From contig CALJJF010000151.1 of NCBI GenBank assembly GCA_937973935.1, positions 1-7,480 of the forward strand: 7,480 bases of DNA, given 5' to 3'. Both the position numbers and the translations under genes were made by a program. Below the pieces are notes generated by a model. It was not told where the DNA came from, searched no databases, and worked only from the letters and a program-made list of their open reading frames with translations. The stretch is from MKRK01 sp001896915. Lineage in GTDB: Bacteria; Bacillota; Clostridia; Oscillospirales; Acutalibacteraceae. Each line of letters starts with the position of its first letter. The first letter of the stretch is position 1. This document shows, in pieces, positions 5,666-7,480 of the stretch.

Positions 5666-7255
5666 TTATTTCCCTGCTTTATATTCTAAAAACTCGTCAT
5701 AGGTGGTCGGGCGGTCTATGATTCCTTCCGGGGTCAGCTCAATGATACGGTTGGCGATGGTTTGGATGAACTGATGGTCGTGGGAAGCGAAAAGAATGTT
5801 GCCTTTATAGTCAATGAGGCCGTTGTTGACTGCGGTGATGGATTCCAGATCAAGGTGGTTGGTGGGCTGATCCATCACCAATACATTGGAACCGAACAAC
5901 ATGATGCGCGACAGCATACAACGGACCTTTTCGCCGCCGGAGAGAACCTTGACAGGTTTGTATACATCGTCCCCGGAAAACAGCATTCTGCCCAAGAAGC
6001 CTCTCAAATAAGTTTCCGTAATTTCTTTTGAATATTGCTTGAGCCAGTCGATAATAGAAAGCTCACTTTCAAAATATGCCGAATTGTCCTTCGGAAAATA
6101 GGACTGAGAGGTGCTGACACCCCATTTAAAGCTGCCCTCGTCCGGCTCGATCTCTTCCAGAAGAATCTTAAACAGCGTGGTGTAGGCAATTTCATTGTCA
6201 CCCACAAAAGCGATTTTGTCACCCTTGTTGACGATGAAGGTCACATTGTCCAGCACCTTCACGCCGTCTATGGTCTTGCTGATGCCGTTGACAGCCAAAA
6301 TATCCTTGCCGGCTTCTCTGTCCATCTGAAAGCCCACAAAGGGGTATCTTCTGGAAGAAGCGGGCATTTCTTCCACAGTGAGCTTGTCAATCAGCTTTCT
6401 TCTGGAGGTTGCCTGCTTCGACTTTGATTTGTTGGCGGAGAAGCGGGTGATGAAGCTCTGCAAATCCTTGATTTTATCCTCCAGCTTTTTGTTTTGATCC
6501 TTCATGATCCGCTGCATCAGCTGGCTGCTTTCATACCAGAATTCATAGTTGCCCACATACATTTTGATTTGGTTAAAGTCAATGTCCACGATATGGGTAC
6601 ATACGTTATTTAAAAAGTGCCTGTCATGGGAAACCACGATGACAGTGCCGATATAGTCCATCAAAAAGTCTTCCAGCCAATTGATGGCGTCGATATCCAG
6701 ATGGTTGGTCGGTTCGTCCAGCAGGATAATCGCTGGCTGACCGAACAGTGCCTGTGCCAGCAAAACCTTGACCTTATCGTTGCCCCCCAGGGAGCCCATG
6801 GTCATATATAACATGCCCGAGTCTATCCCAAGACCCTGCAGCAAACGGGATGCATCCGATTCGGATTCCCATCCGTTCATTTCGGCAAACTCGCCTTCCA
6901 GCTCAGAAACCAGAATGCCGTCCTCGTCGGAAAAATCCGGCTTATTATAAAGCTCTTCCTTTTGCTTCATGATTTCATAAAGCCGGGCGTTGCCCATGAT
7001 CACTGTGTCCAAAACGGTGAATTCGTCATAGGCATAATGATCCTGCTTTAAAACAGACATTCTCGTGTTCGGCGGAATGATGACCTCGCCGGAGGTAGGG
7101 TCTAAATCCCCCGACAAAATACGCAGAAAAGTGGATTTTCCCGCTCCGTTGGCACCGATGATGCCATAGCAGTTGCCGGGGACAAATTTCAAGTCGACGT
7201 TTTTAAAAAGATCCGCCCCGCTGAAGCTTAATCTTAAATTTGATACAGTAATCAT
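5666..7255 (-). CDS. ykpA: ABC-F family ATPase, YkpA/YbiT type
   Basis: This complete 529-residue protein has two ABC ATPase domains and no membrane segments, so it is a cytosolic ABC-F protein. The family acts on ribosomes as translation factors rather than as transporters. Domain 1 carries Walker A GANGAGKST (34-42), a divergent signature LGGND (156-160), Walker B IILLDEPTNHLD (176-187) and SHDRHF (209-214). A short basic, helical linker (about 240-300, with SANKSKSKQATSRRK) follows; in ABC-F proteins this reaches toward the P-site tRNA. Domain 2 has a degenerate Walker A, GDNEIAYTT (352-360), a canonical signature LSGGE (438-442), Walker B VLVMDQPTNHLD with Gln463 at the catalytic Glu position, and SHDHQF (491-496). 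Length and many segments (ELEGEFAEMNGWE, RGFLGRMLFSG) match Bacillus YkpA and E. coli YbiT as I remember them. GGAGG lies 4 nt before the ATG. A housekeeping role is more likely than antibiotic resistance. Confidence 0.95.
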   Translation of the reverse strand: MITVSNLRLSFSGADLFKNVDLKFVPGNCYGIIGANGAGKSTFLRILSGDLDPTSGEVIIPPNTRMSVLKQDHYAYDEFTVLDTVIMGNARLYEIMKQKEELYNKPDFSDEDGILVSELEGEFAEMNGWESESDASRLLQGLGIDSGMLYMTMGSLGGNDKVKVLLAQALFGQPAIILLDEPTNHLDIDAINWLEDFLMDYIGTVIVVSHDRHFLNNVCTHIVDIDFNQIKMYVGNYEFWYESSQLMQRIMKDQNKKLEDKIKDLQSFITRFSANKSKSKQATSRRKLIDKLTVEEMPASSRRYPFVGFQMDREAGKDILAVNGISKTIDGVKVLDNVTFIVNKGDKIAFVGDNEIAYTTLFKILLEEIEPDEGSFKWGVSTSQSYFPKDNSAYFESELSIIDWLKQYSKEITETYLRGFLGRMLFSGDDVYKPVKVLSGGEKVRCMLSRIMLFGSNVLVMDQPTNHLDLESITAVNNGLIDYKGNILFASHDHQFIQTIANRIIELTPEGIIDRPTTYDEFLEYKAGK

Positions 7256-7269
7256 GCTTCCTCCAAATA

Positions 7270-7291
7270 AATAAACAATAGTGGGTTTATT
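7270..7291. repeat. AT-rich inverted repeat overlapping the ABC-F -10 and transcription start
   Basis: AATAAAC and GTTTATT form perfect 7-bp arms separated by 8 bp. The repeat overlaps the end of the -10 hexamer and the predicted start of transcription. It could be an operator, but the AT-rich arms make a chance origin quite possible. Confidence 0.35.
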
Positions 7292-7297
7292 ATAACA
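7289..7297 (-). promoter_or_regulatory. Probable extended -10 promoter of the ABC-F gene
   Basis: The minus strand reads TGTTATAAT, a perfect -10 hexamer with the TGn extension. No good -35 lies 16-18 bp upstream, which is acceptable for extended -10 promoters. Transcription would start near 7282, leaving a leader of about 27 nt that contains the GGAGG Shine-Dalgarno at 7264-7260. Read-through from the GNAT gene is also possible, because I see no terminator between them. Confidence 0.6.
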
Positions 7298-7346
7298 TAT
7301 CCACAGGAAAAAGATATACCAATCTCACATATTTTTTTGCGCTAAA

Positions 7347-7480
7347 TTATGCATTATACTCATCCTTGGTGATAGAATAGCAAACATCGTCATGAACCGT
7401 CCCGTCATAAATACGGCAGGCCTGCCTTAAGGTACCCTCATAATAAAATCCGCATTTTTCAATTACTCGCCGGGAACGTT
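7347..7480 (-). CDS. GNAT-family N-acetyltransferase (RimJ/RimL-like), C-terminal fragment
   Basis: Only the last 43 codons are inside the window; the start lies to the right. The fragment begins with RSRRVIEKCGFYYEGTLR, continues with a Gly-Thr-Val segment and ends YSITKDEYNA before TAA. The pattern S.RV.EK.GF..EG.LR...-G...D...YSI...E is the standard C-terminal part of RimJ/RimL-type GNAT enzymes, which transfer an acetyl group from acetyl-CoA to an amine on a protein N-terminus or small molecule. The substrate cannot be told from this part. The stop is 91 bp before the ABC-F start in the same direction. Function within GNAT is unassigned. Confidence 0.85.
   Translation of the reverse strand, partial: RSRRVIEKCGFYYEGTLRQACRIYDGTVHDDVCYSITKDEYNA

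Noticed and set aside
5762..6427. Plus-strand open frames opposite the ABC-F gene, and a minus-strand out-of-frame one at 6004-6222
   Set aside because: All overlap a clearly conserved ATPase-coding region in the wrong frame; they are shadows of it.
5666..7255. ABC-F protein as an antibiotic-resistance (target-protection) factor
   Set aside because: The short linker and sequence features fit the YkpA/YbiT housekeeping group, and the short leader has no room for the attenuator often found before resistance ABC-F genes.
5493..7480. ABC-F or GNAT as immunity or modification partners of the RHS protein
   Set aside because: Immunity genes normally follow the toxin's 3' end, these genes lie upstream, and a strong terminator separates them. 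Nothing visible links them functionally.

Overview
The window reads as a stretch of a low-to-moderate GC Gram-positive chromosome, most likely a Clostridia-class Firmicute. This is inferred from consensus sigma-A-type promoters, purine-rich ribosome binding sites, a YkpA/YbiT-type ABC-F ATPase and a DNRLRE + RHS architecture I associate with that group. No 16S or other phylogenetic marker is present. All three genes lie on the minus strand, so transcription runs from right to left.

Layout in the direction of transcription: (1) 7480-7347, the last 43 codons of a GNAT-family N-acetyltransferase whose start is outside the window. (2) 7346-7256, a 91-bp gap holding an extended -10 promoter, an AT-rich inverted repeat and the Shine-Dalgarno of the next gene. 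(3) 7255-5666, a complete 529-residue ABC-F protein of the YkpA/YbiT type with one canonical and one degenerate nucleotide-binding site. (4) 5650-5613, a strong intrinsic terminator. (5) 5564-5501, a near-consensus promoter with two palindromes, one of which is a very good match to the Gram-positive LexA (SOS) box, followed by a ribosome binding site. (6) 5492-1, one uninterrupted reading frame of 1830 codons that runs off the left edge. It encodes a secreted giant RHS/YD-repeat protein: signal peptide, N-terminal region, DNRLRE domain, first RHS block, two tandem carbohydrate-binding-like jelly-roll modules, second YD block, and the RHS-associated core.

The window stops inside the hallmark end-of-core motif (last residues ...YYLQSRY). 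In polymorphic toxins of this class the variable toxin tip begins shortly after that point, so the tip and any immunity gene lie just outside to the left. The RHS gene appears to be its own transcription unit, insulated from the ABC-F gene by the terminator. The most interesting signal is the LexA-like box inside its promoter spacer, which suggests that this RHS protein may be produced under DNA damage. The GNAT and ABC-F genes look like ordinary chromosomal neighbours, and nothing in the sequence ties them functionally to the RHS protein.
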